From the NCBI GenBank assembly GCA_950097015.1, contig CATNEN010000041.1, positions 666,001-730,000 of the forward strand: 64,000 nucleotides of DNA, given 5' to 3'. The translations under genes were made by a program, and so were the position numbers. This document shows positions 12,401-24,420 of this stretch, piece by piece. This stretch comes from Macrostomum hystrix. Taxonomy: Eukaryota; Platyhelminthes; Macrostomidae. The notes beneath the pieces were generated by a model. That model did not search any database and had not been told where the DNA came from. It saw only the letters and a program-made list of their open reading frames with translations. Position 1 is the stretch's first letter, and every line of letters starts with the position of its first letter.

Positions 12401-15400
12401 CCCCTGCCCGCTGACCTCCATCCGACAGCGGGCGCCGGTGTTCGTGGAGCTCGGCCGCTCACTGGCGGGCCTCTTGGTGGACACCAAGAACTTCTCCCAC
12501 GGCCTGCCGTGCCCCGCCGGCCTCAGCGTCCGCCTGCGCACCGGCTGCACCACCGTGCGCTGCCCCGCCGACGCCTACGACTCCGTGCAGAAGGCGCTGG
12601 CGGCGGCCACTGCGGATGCGGCTGGCAGCGCTGCCGGTGGCGGCTGGGTGCTGGCCTTCGGTGCTAGTTTCTGCCCGGCTGCCGATGCGCACTTGGTCTG
12701 CCATCAGAACCTGGAGACTGGTGAGTCCTTGGGATGCCTGTTGTGAGCACCTGGAGACTGGTGAGTCCTTGGGATGTCTGTTGTGAGCACCTGGAGACTG
12801 GTGAGTCCTTGGGGTGTCTGTTGTGAGCACCTGGAGACTGGTGAGTCCTTGGGATGTCTGTTGTGAGCACCTGGAGACTGGTGAGTCCTTGGGGTGTCTG
12901 TTGTGAGCACCTGGAGACTGGTGAGTCCTCGGGATGCCTGTTTTGAGCACCTGAAGACTAGTGAGTCCTTGGGGTGTCTGTTGTGAGCACCTGGAGACTG
13001 GTGAGTCCTTGGGATGTCTGTTGTGAGCACCTGGAGACTGGTGAGTCCTCGGGATGCCTGTTGTGAGCACCTGGAGACTGGTGAGTCCTCGGGATGCCTG
13101 TTTTGAGCACCTGAAGACTAGTGAGTCCTTGGGGTGTCTGTTGTGAGAACCTGGAGACTGGTGAGTCCTCGGGATGTCTGTTGTGAGAACCTCACCAAGG
13201 ACTGGTGAGTCCTTGGGATGTCTATTGTGAGAACCTGGAGACTGGTGAGTTCTTGAAGCTATTCCACGATAATCTCACAGTGAATTCCTCATGTAGTGAG
13301 AGCACAGTTAAGTGGGGTTAACCGAAATGTCGATGGCATGATTTTCCAGATGAGCTCAGCTGAGCAGTCTGTGCCGCAGCTGCTCCAGAGGGGTGTGACG
13401 GAAAATCGAAAGGAAATCGGCCTCATTAGGGCGGGCAGCCCATCGCGGGAGGCTGAGTTCAGCTCATGCGACTCGCCAACTAATGGGCAACCGGGGGGTT
13501 AAGCTCCCCTGAGTTGCACAGCGCAATCAATAAAGCCAATGTTTAGAGACTGGCTGTCGAGTAAAAACCAACAGAATAATCCTGTTAATAGCACCTGACT
13601 CATCAGTGCTGCCAACTCTCTGATAATAATCTGCTCAGGCCTTGTCTCGGGCCTGGCTATTATCTTCTTCTTTCCAAGGAGCATGGATGCGGGAGAATGA
13701 GTCATCCAGCTGCTCCCCGGCATGCGGCAACTTCCTCGCCCTTCTCTCCCACCAAGCGAGTGTAATATTTTTTCATTTTCTCTGCTCTCACCAACGGAGC
13801 AGCGCGCAGGCAGGAAGTGTGACTTGCTGTGGGGTAGCGGGCACATGCGGTGCCTGGCTTGCAACTTACCGCACACATGCTGAATCATGTCTCTGAACTC
13901 TCTCTGTGCCCCTTCAGTGTGTGTGTGATAATCTAACAGCTTCTTCTAGTGAGTCACGATACAATTCTGCACCAAATTGTTAGATCATGAATGCAATCTC
14001 TAGGCTAATACAAACCCGATCTAAACATTTTCCGAAACCATACACAAACTGAACTGAAAGCTTAACATGCACTCTGTACTTATAGTGGTACATAGACAGT
14101 CGCCTCACCTCAGTGAGCACACCTGCATTCTGTACTCATTCTGGTACACAGCTGCCTCACCTCAGTGAGCACACCTGCACTCTGTACTCATTCTGGTACA
14201 CAGCTGCCTCACCTCAGTGAGCACACCTGCATTCTGTACTCATTCTGGTACACAGCTGCCTCACCTCAGTGAGCACACCTGCACTCTGTACTCATTCTGG
14301 TACACAGCTGCCTCACCTCAGTGAGCACACCTGCACTCTGTACTCATTCTGGTACACAGCTGCCTCACCCACTCCTACCACAGGCGAGTACGGCACTCGA
14401 GCAATCAGCATCGAGGGTCGCCAGTTGTCGGTCACTGCCGCTTCCTTCATAGTTTTCAACGGCGGCGGCGGAGCCTTCGGCCATAATCGAGCAAGCATCG
14501 TTGAGGACGGTGTGCTGGTGCAGCTCACAGACGACCAGATGGCCCGGCTGAGGGATTCGCTCAGGTGAGTCCGGGGTGACCCATGGGGTAGGGTGTGTGT
14601 TGACCTTTAAAACGAACCAATAAGATTGGTTGGTGACCTTGATAATGAGCTTATAAGATTGGTTTGTGACCTTGATAACGAACAAATAAGATTGGTTGGT
14701 GACCTTGATAATGAGCTTATAAGATTGGTTTGTGACCTTGATAACGAACCAATAAGATTGGTTGGTGACCTTGATAATGAGCTAATAAGATTGGTTTGTG
14801 ACCTTGATAACGAACAAATAAGATTGGTTGGTGACCTTGATAATGAGCTTATAAGATTGGTTTGTGACCTTGATAACGAACAAATAAGATTGGTTTGTGA
14901 CCTTGATAATGAGCTTATAAGATTGGTTTGTGACCTTGATAACGAACAAATAAGATTGGTTGGTGACCTTGATAATGAGCTAATAAGATTGGTTTGTGAC
15001 CTTGATAACGAACAAATAAGATTGGTTGGTGACCTTGATAATGAGCTTATAAGATTGGTTTGTGACCTTGATAACGAACCAATAAGATTGGTTGGTGACC
15101 TTGATAATGAGCTAATAAGATTGGTTTGTGACCTTGATAACGAACAAATAAGATTGGTTGGTGACCTTGATAATGAGCTAATAAGATTGGTTTGTGACCT
15201 TGATAACGAACCAATAAGATTGGTTGGTGACCTTGATAATGAGCTAATAAGATTGGTTTGTGACCTTGATAACGAACAAATAAGATTGGTTTGTGACCTT
15301 GATAATGAGCTAATAAGATTGGTTTGTGACCTTGATAACGAACAAATAAGATTGGTTGGTGACCTTGATAACGAACCAATAAGATTGGTTGGCCATTGAT

Positions 15401-17489
15401 AATGAGCTAATAAGATTGGTTTGTGACCTTGATAACGAACAAATAAGATTGGTTGGTGACCTTGATAATGAGCTTATAAGATTGGTTTGTGACCTTGATA
15501 ACGAACCAATAAGATTGGTTGGTGACCTTGATAATGAGCTAATAAGATTGGTTTGTGACCTTGATAACGAACAAATAAGATTGGTTTGTGACCTTGATAA
15601 TGAGCTAATAAGATTGGTTTGTGACCTTGATAACGAACAAATAAGATTGGTTGGTGACCTTGATAATGAGCTAATAAGATTGGTTTGTGACCTTGATAAT
15701 GAGCTAATAAGATTGGTTTGTGACCTTGATAACGAACCAATAAGATTGGTTGGTGACCTTGATAATGAGCTAATAAGATTGGTTTGTGACCTTGATAATG
15801 AGCTAATAAGATTGGTTTGTGACCTTGATAACGAACCAATAAGATTGGTTGGTGACCTTGATAATGAGCTAATAAGATTGGTTTGTGACCTTGATAACGA
15901 ACCAATAAGATTGGTTGGCCATTGATAATGAGCTAATAAGATTTGTTTGTGACCTTGATAATGAGCTAATAAGATTGGTTTGTGACCTTGATAATGAGCT
16001 AATAAGATTGGTTTGTGACCTTGATAACGAACAAATAAGATTGGTTGGTGACCTTGATAATGAGCTAATAAGATTGGTTTGTGACCTTGATAATGAGCTA
16101 ATAAGATTGGTTTGTGACCTTGATAACGAACCAATAAGATTGGTTGGTGACCTTGATAATGAGCTAATAAGATTGGTTTGTGACCTTGATAACGAACCAA
16201 TAAGATTGGTTGGCCATTGATAATGAGCTAATAAGATTTGTTTGTGACCTTGATAACGAACCAATAAGATTGGTTTGTGACCTTGATTACGAACCAATAA
16301 GATTGGTTGGCCATTGATAATGAGCCAAGAAAATTAGATGGAGATCATGATAATTAGCAAGTACCAAGCTACACAAACGCACACGCACGCAAAGTTCTAA
16401 TGAAAACCAGCTATTTTTGTGCTTTGCTTCCAAGCTGATGGCGCTTGTTATCGAAAGCCTCTTAACAGTTGATGGCTCCTAGAAGACATTTTGGTTTTAG
16501 CTGTGTTCCAAGCCAGGGCAGCAGTCGGGTTCATCTAAGGACACACAGGGTACTAGTTTGTGCAGCCGTACCATGTCTGCAGCCCTGATTACAAGCAAAT
16601 GCACATATAGGTCGCTAGCTTTGCTACAAATAGCAAATATGGTATGCAATCAACGTCAGTAAAGAAATTAATAGACATTGTGCAGTGGGTCGGAAGAGAC
16701 CCACCGCAAGAGACTTTCACGCCCCATGTGCTGCAATTATGCCTCAAAAACGACTCAGGCTAAAAAAATAACCAAAAAAAATTTCATACGTCTTCGGGCT
16801 CGTTCGACATCGACTCACGCGCCCTCGAACCCAAACAACCAATCAGGTCGATGCGGCCCTGGTCTGCCGTCTGCTCGGCTGCCGACTCAGCCGGTGACCT
16901 GGTGGAATTCGTCTGGATTTCACGTCAGGACGCCGAGGAGCAGAAGGCGGCAACTGTGGCGGTGGCGGCGGCTGCGACGGAGGCCGGCGAGTTCGGCAAC
17001 GCCGACTGGTGGGTGAGCCTCGTTGACGGCCAGTCTCTGACGGGCTGTCGAACAGTCCAGCTGACCCCAGCCGGCCAGCGCCTGGTTCGCTGCACGCGGC
17101 TGCACTGCCTGCGCGAAGGTGACCTGTCCGATGGCAGCCCGGCCGACTGCCTGCGGTGGGCGAACCGTCTGTCTGGCGCAGTCGCCCTCGCCGTTGGCCA
17201 AGATGTCGAAGCCAACATGGGGGATGCCGACTATCCGGAAGATGAGGCCGAGGAGGACTCTGCCGATGGCTGCAGTCGCTGGTGCCCGCGGCAGTTCGCC
17301 ATCCGCGTGCGTGCCGGAATCGCCAACGTCGCTGCTGCCTGGTCTGGGAGTCGCCGACTGCCGCCGGGCCTTCAACGGTCGCTGGAGCCGAACCTGCGAC
17401 CGTTGCTGAACGAACTGGACCGGCAGCTAGCCACGGAGCTGGCGCTGGAGCTGGTGTTCGCCCGGCTGCCGACTCCGCAGCGGCAGTAG
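9424..17489 (+). CDS. SARA/endofin-type FYVE-domain protein (four exons, one apparent frameshift)
   Basis: Endosomal PI3P-binding scaffold of the ZFYVE9/ZFYVE16 (SARA/endofin) family; the SARA member recruits Smads to TGF-beta receptors. Exons: 9424-11328, 12329-12720, 14384-14564 and 16847-17489, joining in phases 2, 1 and 2. Residues ~1-320 are Ser/Thr/Pro/Ala-rich. The FYVE domain (~321-386) has WVPD, RRRHHCR and ARVC with the paired zinc cysteines. A Pro-rich linker and the conserved SARA C-terminal domain follow: GQSEVFLLL, WEAPWAELFPMRLLLRLG, LAFGASF, HLVC, SIVEDGVLVQ, SLVDGQSL. Near 11038-11041 the frame must move by +1 inside continuous sequence to pass from GLFT to VGQSEV. In-frame TAA at 9406-9408 limits the start to 9424; ATG 9508 (GCCATGG context) is an alternative. 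A Smad-binding segment was not recognised. Product ~1,040 aa after allowing for the 1-nt shift. Confidence 0.88.
12711..13256 (+). repeat. 40-bp minisatellite that repeats the exon 2 splice donor
   Basis: About 13 tandem copies of a 40-bp unit beginning CTGGAGACTGGTGAGTCC. The first copy contains the last ten bases of SARA/endofin exon 2 and its donor (G|GTGAGT at 12720/12721). Nearly every later copy keeps the same exon-edge plus GTGAGT context, giving about a dozen duplicate donor sites at 40-bp spacing. A TGA in the exon frame follows within the first unit, so use of downstream copies would truncate the protein. Confidence 0.93.
14098..14368 (+). repeat. 52-bp minisatellite just upstream of exon 3 acceptor
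   Basis: About five copies of a 52-bp unit containing TCATTCTGGTACACAGCTGC. Each has acceptor-like TACACAG and CCTCAG trinucleotide ends after pyrimidine-rich stretches. The array stops about 15 bp before the true acceptor (CCACAG, ending 14383). Confidence 0.9.
14609..16318 (+). repeat. 33-bp minisatellite filling SARA/endofin intron 3
   Basis: About 50 copies of a 33-bp unit containing GACCTTGATAATGAGCTAAT. Two variants, NATGAGCT and NACGAACM, tend to alternate, giving a 66-bp dimer. A shortened variant (GGCCATTGAT) recurs near 15390, 15917, 16212 and 16308 and marks larger blocks. Because 33 is divisible by three, several frames stay open for long stretches, but the array lies between exons joined in phase and is intronic. 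Confidence 0.95.
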
Positions 17490-18287
17490 CTGCGGTTGCA
17501 GCCAGGAAGGAAAGAACTTAGCTGTTAGAACTTAGAACTTTTGCACGGCGTGCTACTGAAAGTAGGCGCAGAGTACATGCAGGCCATCGATTCTCAAGGC
17601 GTGTTAATGAACCAACAATCGGCATTTTCGAAGACCTATAGTTGTACGCTGACGTCAAATAACTAACACTACTCATATGCAGCAGCTGTCAGCAGAACTT
17701 ACTTAGATTTGCTCACCTGCCTACTCAGAGTAGCATTCGTTGAGTTTCACAACAGATTTTTTTCTGGTCTCTGCAACTCGCAATTTCCTTGCTTGCCCCG
17801 CTTAAACTAAACTAACTGCTCCGTTGTGATCATTTTATCTTAGCAAAAACTCTAGATTTTTTGTCCCACTGGTTTTTGGTTTTTGCCCCTCTCGCTGTTC
17901 GATTTCTCCCTGAGGGCCTCCGCTTTCAATCTGTGATGCAAATTCACCTATTTAAGTCTGTAATAAATGTGTACGTTTTCTTTGCTGCGGATTTTTCCGC
18001 TCCAGTCCTCACTATACTACTCATTCAAATAGAAGACGCAAAACTAACTCCACGGATTCTCACGCGCCGCCTCAAAGTAGCAGCAGCACCGCTATTCCTG
18101 ACCTAAATATGTACCTGTACCTTCTGTACCTGTAATCTGTACCTAGCACTGATGTCATCAGAAATATTGAAATACAGAAATAGAGAAAATTTCTGAAGCC
18201 ATTTTAAATGCCGCCAGACTCAAGGCTGGTCAGTGAGTGACGCCTGCTCATTTCTTGAACCGCTGGTTCTGGGTATAAACAGAATAC
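17490..18287 (+). other. 3' flank of SARA/endofin gene
   Basis: About 800 bp after the stop codon, with no recognisable gene. An AATAAA motif near 17961 is a candidate poly(A) signal; the sequence is T-rich around it. Short frames here resemble nothing known. Confidence 0.4.
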
Positions 18288-19806
18288 TGTGACCAGACTG
18301 TGACCAGACTCATCATCTGTGACCAGACTCATCATCTGTGACCAGACTCACCATTTGTGACCAGACTCATCATCTGTGACCAGACTCACCATTTGTGACC
18401 AGACTCATCATCTGTGACCAGACTGTGACCAGACTCATCATCTGTGACCAGACTCACCATTTGTGACCAGACTCACCATCTGTGACCAGACTCATCATCT
18501 GTGACCAGACTCACCATCTGTGACCAGACTCACCATTTGTGACCAGACTCATCATTTGTGACCAGACTCATCATCTGTGACCAGACTCACCATCTGTGAC
18601 CAGACTCACCATTTGTGACCAGACTCATCATCTGTGACCAGACTCATCATCTGTGACCAGACTCACCATCTGTGACCAGACTCACCATTTGTGACCAGAC
18701 TCATCATCTGTGACCAGACTCATCATCTGTGACCAGACTCACCATCTGTGACCAGACTCACCATCTGTGACCAGACTCATCATTTGTGACCAGACTCATC
18801 ATCTGTGACCAGACTCATCATCTGTGACCAGACTCATCATCTGTGACCAGACTCACCATTTGTGACCAGACTCATCATCTGTGTCCAGACTCACCATCTG
18901 TGACCAGACTCACCATCTGTGACCAGACTCATCATCTGTGACCAGACTCACCATCTGTGACCAGACTCACCATCTGTGACCAGACTCATCATTTGTGACC
19001 AGACTCATCATCTGTGACCAGACTCATCATCTGTGACCAGACTCATCATCTGTGACCAGACTGTGACCAGACTCATCATCTGTGACCAGACTGTGACCAG
19101 ACTCATCATCTGTGACCAAACTGTGACCAGACTCATCATCTGTGACCAGACTGTGACCAGACTCATCATCTGTGACCAAACTGTGACCAGACTCATCATC
19201 TGTGACCAGACTGTGACCAGACTCATCATCTGTGACCAGACTCATCATCTGTGACCAGACTGTGACCAGACTCATCATCTGTGACCAGACTGTGACCAGA
19301 CTCATCATCTGTGACCAAACTGTGACCAGACTCATCATCTGTGACCAGACTGTGACCAGACTCATCATCTGTGACCAAACTGTGACCAGACTCATCATCT
19401 GTGACCAAACTGTGACCAGACTCATCATCTGTGACCAAACTGTGACCAGACTCATCATCTGTGACCAGACTCACCATTTGTGACCAGACTGTGACCAGAC
19501 TCATCATCTGTGACCAGACTCATCATCTGTGACCAGACTCACCATTTGTGACCAGACTGTGACCAGACTCATCATCTGTGACCAGACTCATCATCTGTGA
19601 CCAAACTGTGACCAGACTCATCATCTGTGACCAGACTCATCATCTGTGACCAAACTGTGACCAGACTCATCATCTGTGACCAGACTCATCATCTGTGACC
19701 AGACTCATCATCTGTGACCAGACTCACCATTTGTGACCAGACTCATCATCTGTGACCAGACTCATCATCTGTGAACAGACTCACCAGACTCATCATCTAT
19801 GACCAG
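18288..19806. repeat. 19-bp / 30-bp composite minisatellite
   Basis: Long array of TGTGACCAGACTCATCATC (19 bp) with CACCATT/CACCATC variants. From about 19050 to 19480 an extra 11-bp TGTGACCAGAC (or CAAAC) alternates with it, giving a regular 30-bp higher-order unit. Open frames on both strands are an effect of the 30-bp period. Confidence 0.95.
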
Positions 19807-20777
19807 TTTCGACATCACTGGTTGTGTTTTGAAGAACATCCGAGCTTGATTCCACGCGAATGTAAAAATTATTTAGGGCTTCAGTTGCTTCTGTAGTAAA
19901 CTGTTAGATTGCGAATGTGGCGATAATCAATCAGCAGATTTCATGCTAAGGTTACCATCGTAGGTGTTTGCTATTTCCGCCGCACTTTGTTTACTAAATG
20001 TTGGCCCATTGTTAACAGCAGACCAGTTGTCAATGAAAGCCAGTGGGATAAAGGTGCAACTCAAGGCAAAAAGCAGCCGCTACTGCCACGGCTTTTTGTC
20101 ACGACTTCTCGCGTTCTCTGAGTTTTCACTTTTTTATTTTTTCTAGCAACTGTTTCTAGTACCTGTTCCTGACATATGCTTCTATAGCCTGCTTCTAGCA
20201 CCTGCTCATAGCACCTGTTTCTAGCACCTGTTCCTGACGCCTGTTTCTAGCACCTGGAGCCAGAGAAGAATCTTCAATCAGACTCAAAGCCGCAGTGAAT
20301 AATCTTGAATTTCTGGTTTATCGATCGCATTTTCTCGAAGCATTTGCAGCGACTTTTTGGGATAACGGATCATCTAAGTTTAAAGGTTTAAATCGAATAA
20401 CAAGTTTATAAAACTAAACGCACAGACTACTCACCAGTGCTCACAGCTCTTATTCTCATTGATTGGGATCACGAATGTATATTCTGAAAAAAAGCAGACC
20501 TCCCCAATTCTTTCATTGTTCTCTGTCACGAAGAAAATAAAAATCTAAATTTGAATTCAACGGAGAGACAACTTTCAGGGGGAGCAAGTTGAGTTTGCAC
20601 AGCTGGCAACGCGGTTGCTATGCTCAGGGAGTTCAAATTTGAGCTGACGGGGAAGGAGGGGCGCGATTATTCTGCACGAAATGCACCAGTAAAATCGGAT
20701 AATTAATGAGCGTTTGGTTAACGAAGTGACAGCTGAATAATAACTTCAGTAAATCCAGATTAAAAATAGATCTCACC
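19807..20777. other. Unique sequence, no gene recognised
   Basis: About 1 kb of non-repetitive sequence. At 20150-20260 there are degenerate tandem copies of a ~17-bp motif around TTTCTAGCACCTG. Nothing else is recognisable. Confidence 0.5.
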
Positions 20778-21970
20778 GGCCCCATCCTATCCCATCCATT
20801 CTATCCCATCCCACCCCGCCCATCCCATCCCATCCCATCCCATCCATTCTATCCCATCCCACCCCGCCCATCCCATCCCATCCCATCCCATCCATTCTAT
20901 CCCATCCCACCCCGCCCATCCCATCCCATCCCATCCCATCCCATCCCATCCAATCCCATCCATTCTATCCCATCCCACCCCGTCCATCCCATCCCATCAC
21001 ATCCCATCCCATCCCATCCCATCCCATCCCATTCTATCCCATTCCATCCCATCCCATCCCATCCCATCCATTCTATCCCATCCCATCCCATCCAATTCCA
21101 TCCCATCCCATCCATTCTATCCCATTCCATCCCATCCCATCCCATCCCATCCCATTCTATCCCATTCCATCCCATCCCATCCATTCTATCCCATTCCATC
21201 CCATCCCATCCCATCCATTCTATCCCATCCCACCCCGCCCATCCCTTCCCATCGCATCCCATCCCATCCCATCCAATCCAACCCCATCCATTCTATCCAA
21301 TTCCATCCCATCCCATCCATTCTATCCCATTCCATCCCATCCCATCCCATCCCATCAATTCTATCCCATCCCATCCCATCCCATCCCATCCCATCCATTC
21401 TATCCCATTCCATCCCATCCCATCCCATCCCATCCATTCTATCCCATCCCACCCCGCCCATCCCATCCCATCCCATCCCATCCCATCCCATCCCATCCCA
21501 TCCAATCCAACCCCATCCATTCTATCCCATCCCACCCCGCCCATCCCATCCCATCCCATCCCATCCATTCTATCCCATCCCACCCCGCCCATCCCTTCCC
21601 ATCGCATCCCATCCCATCCCATCCAATCCAACCCCATCCATTCTATCCCATCCCACCCCGCCCATCCCATCCCATCCCATCCCATCCCATCCCATCCCAT
21701 CCAATCCAACCCCATCCATTCTATCCCATCCCACCCCGCCCATCCCATCCAATCCCATCCATTCTATCCAATCCCATCCCACCCATCCCATCCCATCCCA
21801 TCCCATCCGATTCCATCCCATCCCATCCCATCCCATCCAATCCCATCCATTCTATCCAATCCCATCCCACCCATCCCATCCCATCCCATCCCATCCAATT
21901 CCATCCCATCCATTCTATCCCATTCCATCCCATCCCATCCCATCCCACCCCGCCCATCCCATTTCATCCC
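20778..21970. repeat. (CCCAT)n pentanucleotide satellite
   Basis: About 1.2 kb built from CCCAT pentamers, interrupted by recurrent variants (CCATTCTATCC, CACCCCGCC, AATCCAACC) that define a longer, irregular higher-order repeat. The plus strand is C-rich and the minus strand G-rich. Confidence 0.96.
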
Positions 21971-22378
21971 ATTCCGTCGCATACCCTTTTGCTAAAGCAT
22001 CGTGTTTCATTTTCAAATTTCTGTGAACGGCCAAAAAGTAGAAAGGCTGAAAAAAATCACCGATTCGAGCTCTCGCATCGGCCAGCTGAAATTTCGGGTA
22101 GCCATTTAAAAATATTTTTGGGACGCCAAAACAGAGCGAAGCCATACCGGTTGGATGAACAGCCTAAATTAAAAAAATTATCTTAACACTTAACAAAAAT
22201 GTTTTGAAAATCTTAGAAGTCTTGGAACTCAGAACTATTAGAGAATGGATGGACAGCGGAATTACAATAAATTTAGACTGAAACAGGTAAACTTTTCTGG
22301 AACCGTTTGCACATTACCAAATCACGCAGAAGTTCTGCCTCAGCAGTTCTTCATGTACTTGTGAGCACTGCACCTTGC

Positions 22379-23890
22379 TCACGCACATTGAGAAGCCTCT
22401 CCTACCAGCTGGATGCTGACGCGCCCGTCCGCCTGGTCGTTGCTGCCCGCTGTTCCCTGGATGCCCGAAGCCACTGAGCTGACGAAGCTGCCTCCGCCAC
22501 CTCCACCCGCCGCACCGCCTCCGCTGGCTCCTCCGCCCGAGTAGCCGCCGCCGCCGCCGCCCCCGCCGGCCTGGTTGCCCGACTTCTTTCCGCCGCCACC
22601 GCCACCGCCGAAGCCGCCACTCCCGGCCTGACCCGTGCCGAGACCGCCAGCCCAGCCCCCGGCGCGGGAGACGCCACCTCCGCCGTCGGGTCCGCCACCA
22701 AGCGCTCCGCCCTCAGTCAGCCAGCCGGCGCCGCCACCGCCGCTCCCGCCGCAGCAGCTGGTTGAAGCTGCAGGAGCGCCACTCCCCGCTGCGCCGCCAC
22801 GAGCCTGAAAGCTGTCCGCTACTGCCGAGACCGTGCCGTTCTGCCCGGTGGAACCTGGAGAACCGGCCGACGAATCGGCAGCGCCGCCGCCTCCTCCAGC
22901 CGCCAGGAGCAGCGAGGCGGTCGCGGTCTCGTACACGAAGCTTCCGCCACCGCCTCCGCCTCCGCTCTTGCTGTCAGTGGCGTTGCCTCCGGTTTCGCCG
23001 ACGACGATCGTAAGTTGGGCGCCGTTCAGTACGAAGGAGGCCTCCTTGAAGGCGCCGTTGCCACCCGAGTTAGCGCCAGCGTTTGAGCCGCCGCGAGCGC
23101 CCCACGCGCGGATCCGGTAGCAGGCACCGGGCACGTGCGGCGAGTATGTCTGCGTAACAGCGCCAACAGCGGCTGCCCGAAGGGTGTGACAATGGCAAGT
23201 GAGCTTATTTGGGTAATCTCTTGAAATCAGAATTCTTTTTTAAGTATGATCGTTCTTCTGTATTGAACGCCTTTGAATCACTGAATGTACACTCGTAACT
23301 CACTAAAATTCTCCATCGAAATCGAACGTGTTGTGGTTCCCGTTGTCGGAGTTGTGGTTGTTTTGGTCGGAGTTGTGGTCCTTGTTGTGGTCGGAGTTGT
23401 GGTCGTTGTTGTGGTCGGAGTTGTGTTCATTGTTGTGGTCGTTGTTGTGGTCGTTGTTGTGGTCGGAGTTGTGGTCGGAGTTGTGGTCGGAGTTGCGGAT
23501 GTAGTTGTGGTCGGAGTTGTGGTCGGAGTTGCGGATGTAGTTGTGGTCGGAGTTGCAGTAGTTGCAGATGACTGAGGTGCGTCGTGGCAGGCAGTCCGAT
23601 CCTCTACCAGCCAGGTGTTGCAGCCGCTGTCGTCGGTAGCAGCTGACCAGAGGCTGCGCAGGTCGCAGGTGGTTCCCATTCTGCAGGCGGCGTCTCCGCT
23701 GTCGAATTGGGCAACCGCGCAGGCTGGCTCAGTGGCGCAGAGCAGGGCGCACGAGGCCGCGTTAGCCGCAGGCCTGCTGAAATAGAGGCCAGAGACAGAG
23801 GTGTTCCTGAGGCAGAGTCTCCGGAAGGGTTGCAGCCGCGTCCTGGCAACCTCGCAGCTGAATGCCGCTGCAAGATGGGGCAACAGAAGT

Positions 23891-23922
<32 letters not shown>

Positions 23923-23943
23923 AGGCTTTCTTGAAGAGGACAT
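22379..23943 (-). CDS. Secreted PAN-like / Thr-rich / ALK-type glycine-rich protein
   Basis: Predicted extracellular protein of about 477 aa in two exons, 23304-23943 and 22379-23172, joined in phase 1 (GTGAGT donor, GGGCAG acceptor). Order: signal peptide with a run of 13 leucines (residues ~9-21); a Cys-rich PAN/apple-like domain (~30-125); a mucin-like Thr/Pro linker (~130-205); then a glycine-rich module (~220-470) with blocks YRIRAWGARGG, LTIVVGETGG, LLLAAGGGGG and GGYSGGG. The last part has the layout of the glycine-rich domain in ALK/LTK receptor ectodomains. No transmembrane segment or kinase follows before the stop at 22379-22381. A possible donor (CTG|GTAGGA, exon end 22406) could lead to a further exon, but none was found to the left. 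Function unknown; a secreted ligand-binding or matrix role is a guess. Confidence 0.7.
23891..23921 (-). repeat. CAG/CTG run coding for the poly-Leu signal peptide core
   Basis: About ten consecutive CAG triplets on the plus strand read as CTG leucine codons on the coding strand, forming the hydrophobic core of the signal peptide of the PAN/Gly-rich protein. Confidence 0.85.
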
Positions 23944-24420
23944 GTTAAGCGATGTTTGGCAAAGCAAAATGCAGTTGCAAATGATTCTGCTAAGAGTTTT
24001 CAATCCATTGCGCCAAAACCTGATTGGTTGGAGTAAATATTTCAAGCTCATTGGACAAGCGTTCCGATTGCATCGCGTTGATCACAAATAATTTTGCCAT
24101 TCTGCACGCTACTCTGAACGTTGAAATTGCACAAAATCAGTATCTCGGACACCGATTCATTGCTTAGGACACAAGCTGATAGGCCACTAATGTCCTGCGA
24201 TTCTTGATTGGTACTGGCGCCGCTTAATCCGTGACACTGTCTCTGTTTATTCAATGAGTGCAGCTTCATTCGACTCAGCTGGACCAGCCGCACATACTTC
24301 AGGTGATTGAATTAAGCCCGCGACAATAGCAAGTCGCTGCCAAATCAAAGCCTAGCTATTGTGGCTTGCACTGCCGGAGATATTGAACGAGCATATCTAG
24401 CTGCTGTTAGAGCAATTGGG
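23944..24420. other. 5' flank of the PAN/Gly-rich gene
   Basis: About 480 bp of unique sequence upstream of the minus-strand gene. It should contain its promoter or a spliced-leader acceptor. No TATA box or convincing exon was recognised. Confidence 0.35.

Noticed and set aside
12711-13256. CRISPR-like regular repeats (also 7253-8112 and 18288-19806)
   Set aside because: Units are directly adjacent with no unique spacers, there are no cas genes, and the DNA is metazoan.
14626-16220. Long LVGDLDNELIR-type repeat proteins on plus and YQGHQPILL-type on minus
   Set aside because: They lie in an intron whose flanking exons join in phase, and both strands are open because the 33-bp unit is a multiple of three.
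20787-21957. Met/Gly/Trp/Asp-rich frames on the minus strand of the CCCAT satellite
   Set aside because: Translation of a pentanucleotide satellite; five frames offer similar nonsense.
23285-23575. Plus-strand Val-rich frame opposite the Thr-rich linker
   Set aside because: Shadow of the ACA/ACC threonine codons of the minus-strand secreted protein.
24048-24293. 81-codon minus frame upstream of the PAN/Gly-rich gene, as a possible extra 5' exon
   Set aside because: The gene already begins with a clear signal peptide at 23943, and no splice donor in a useful position was seen.
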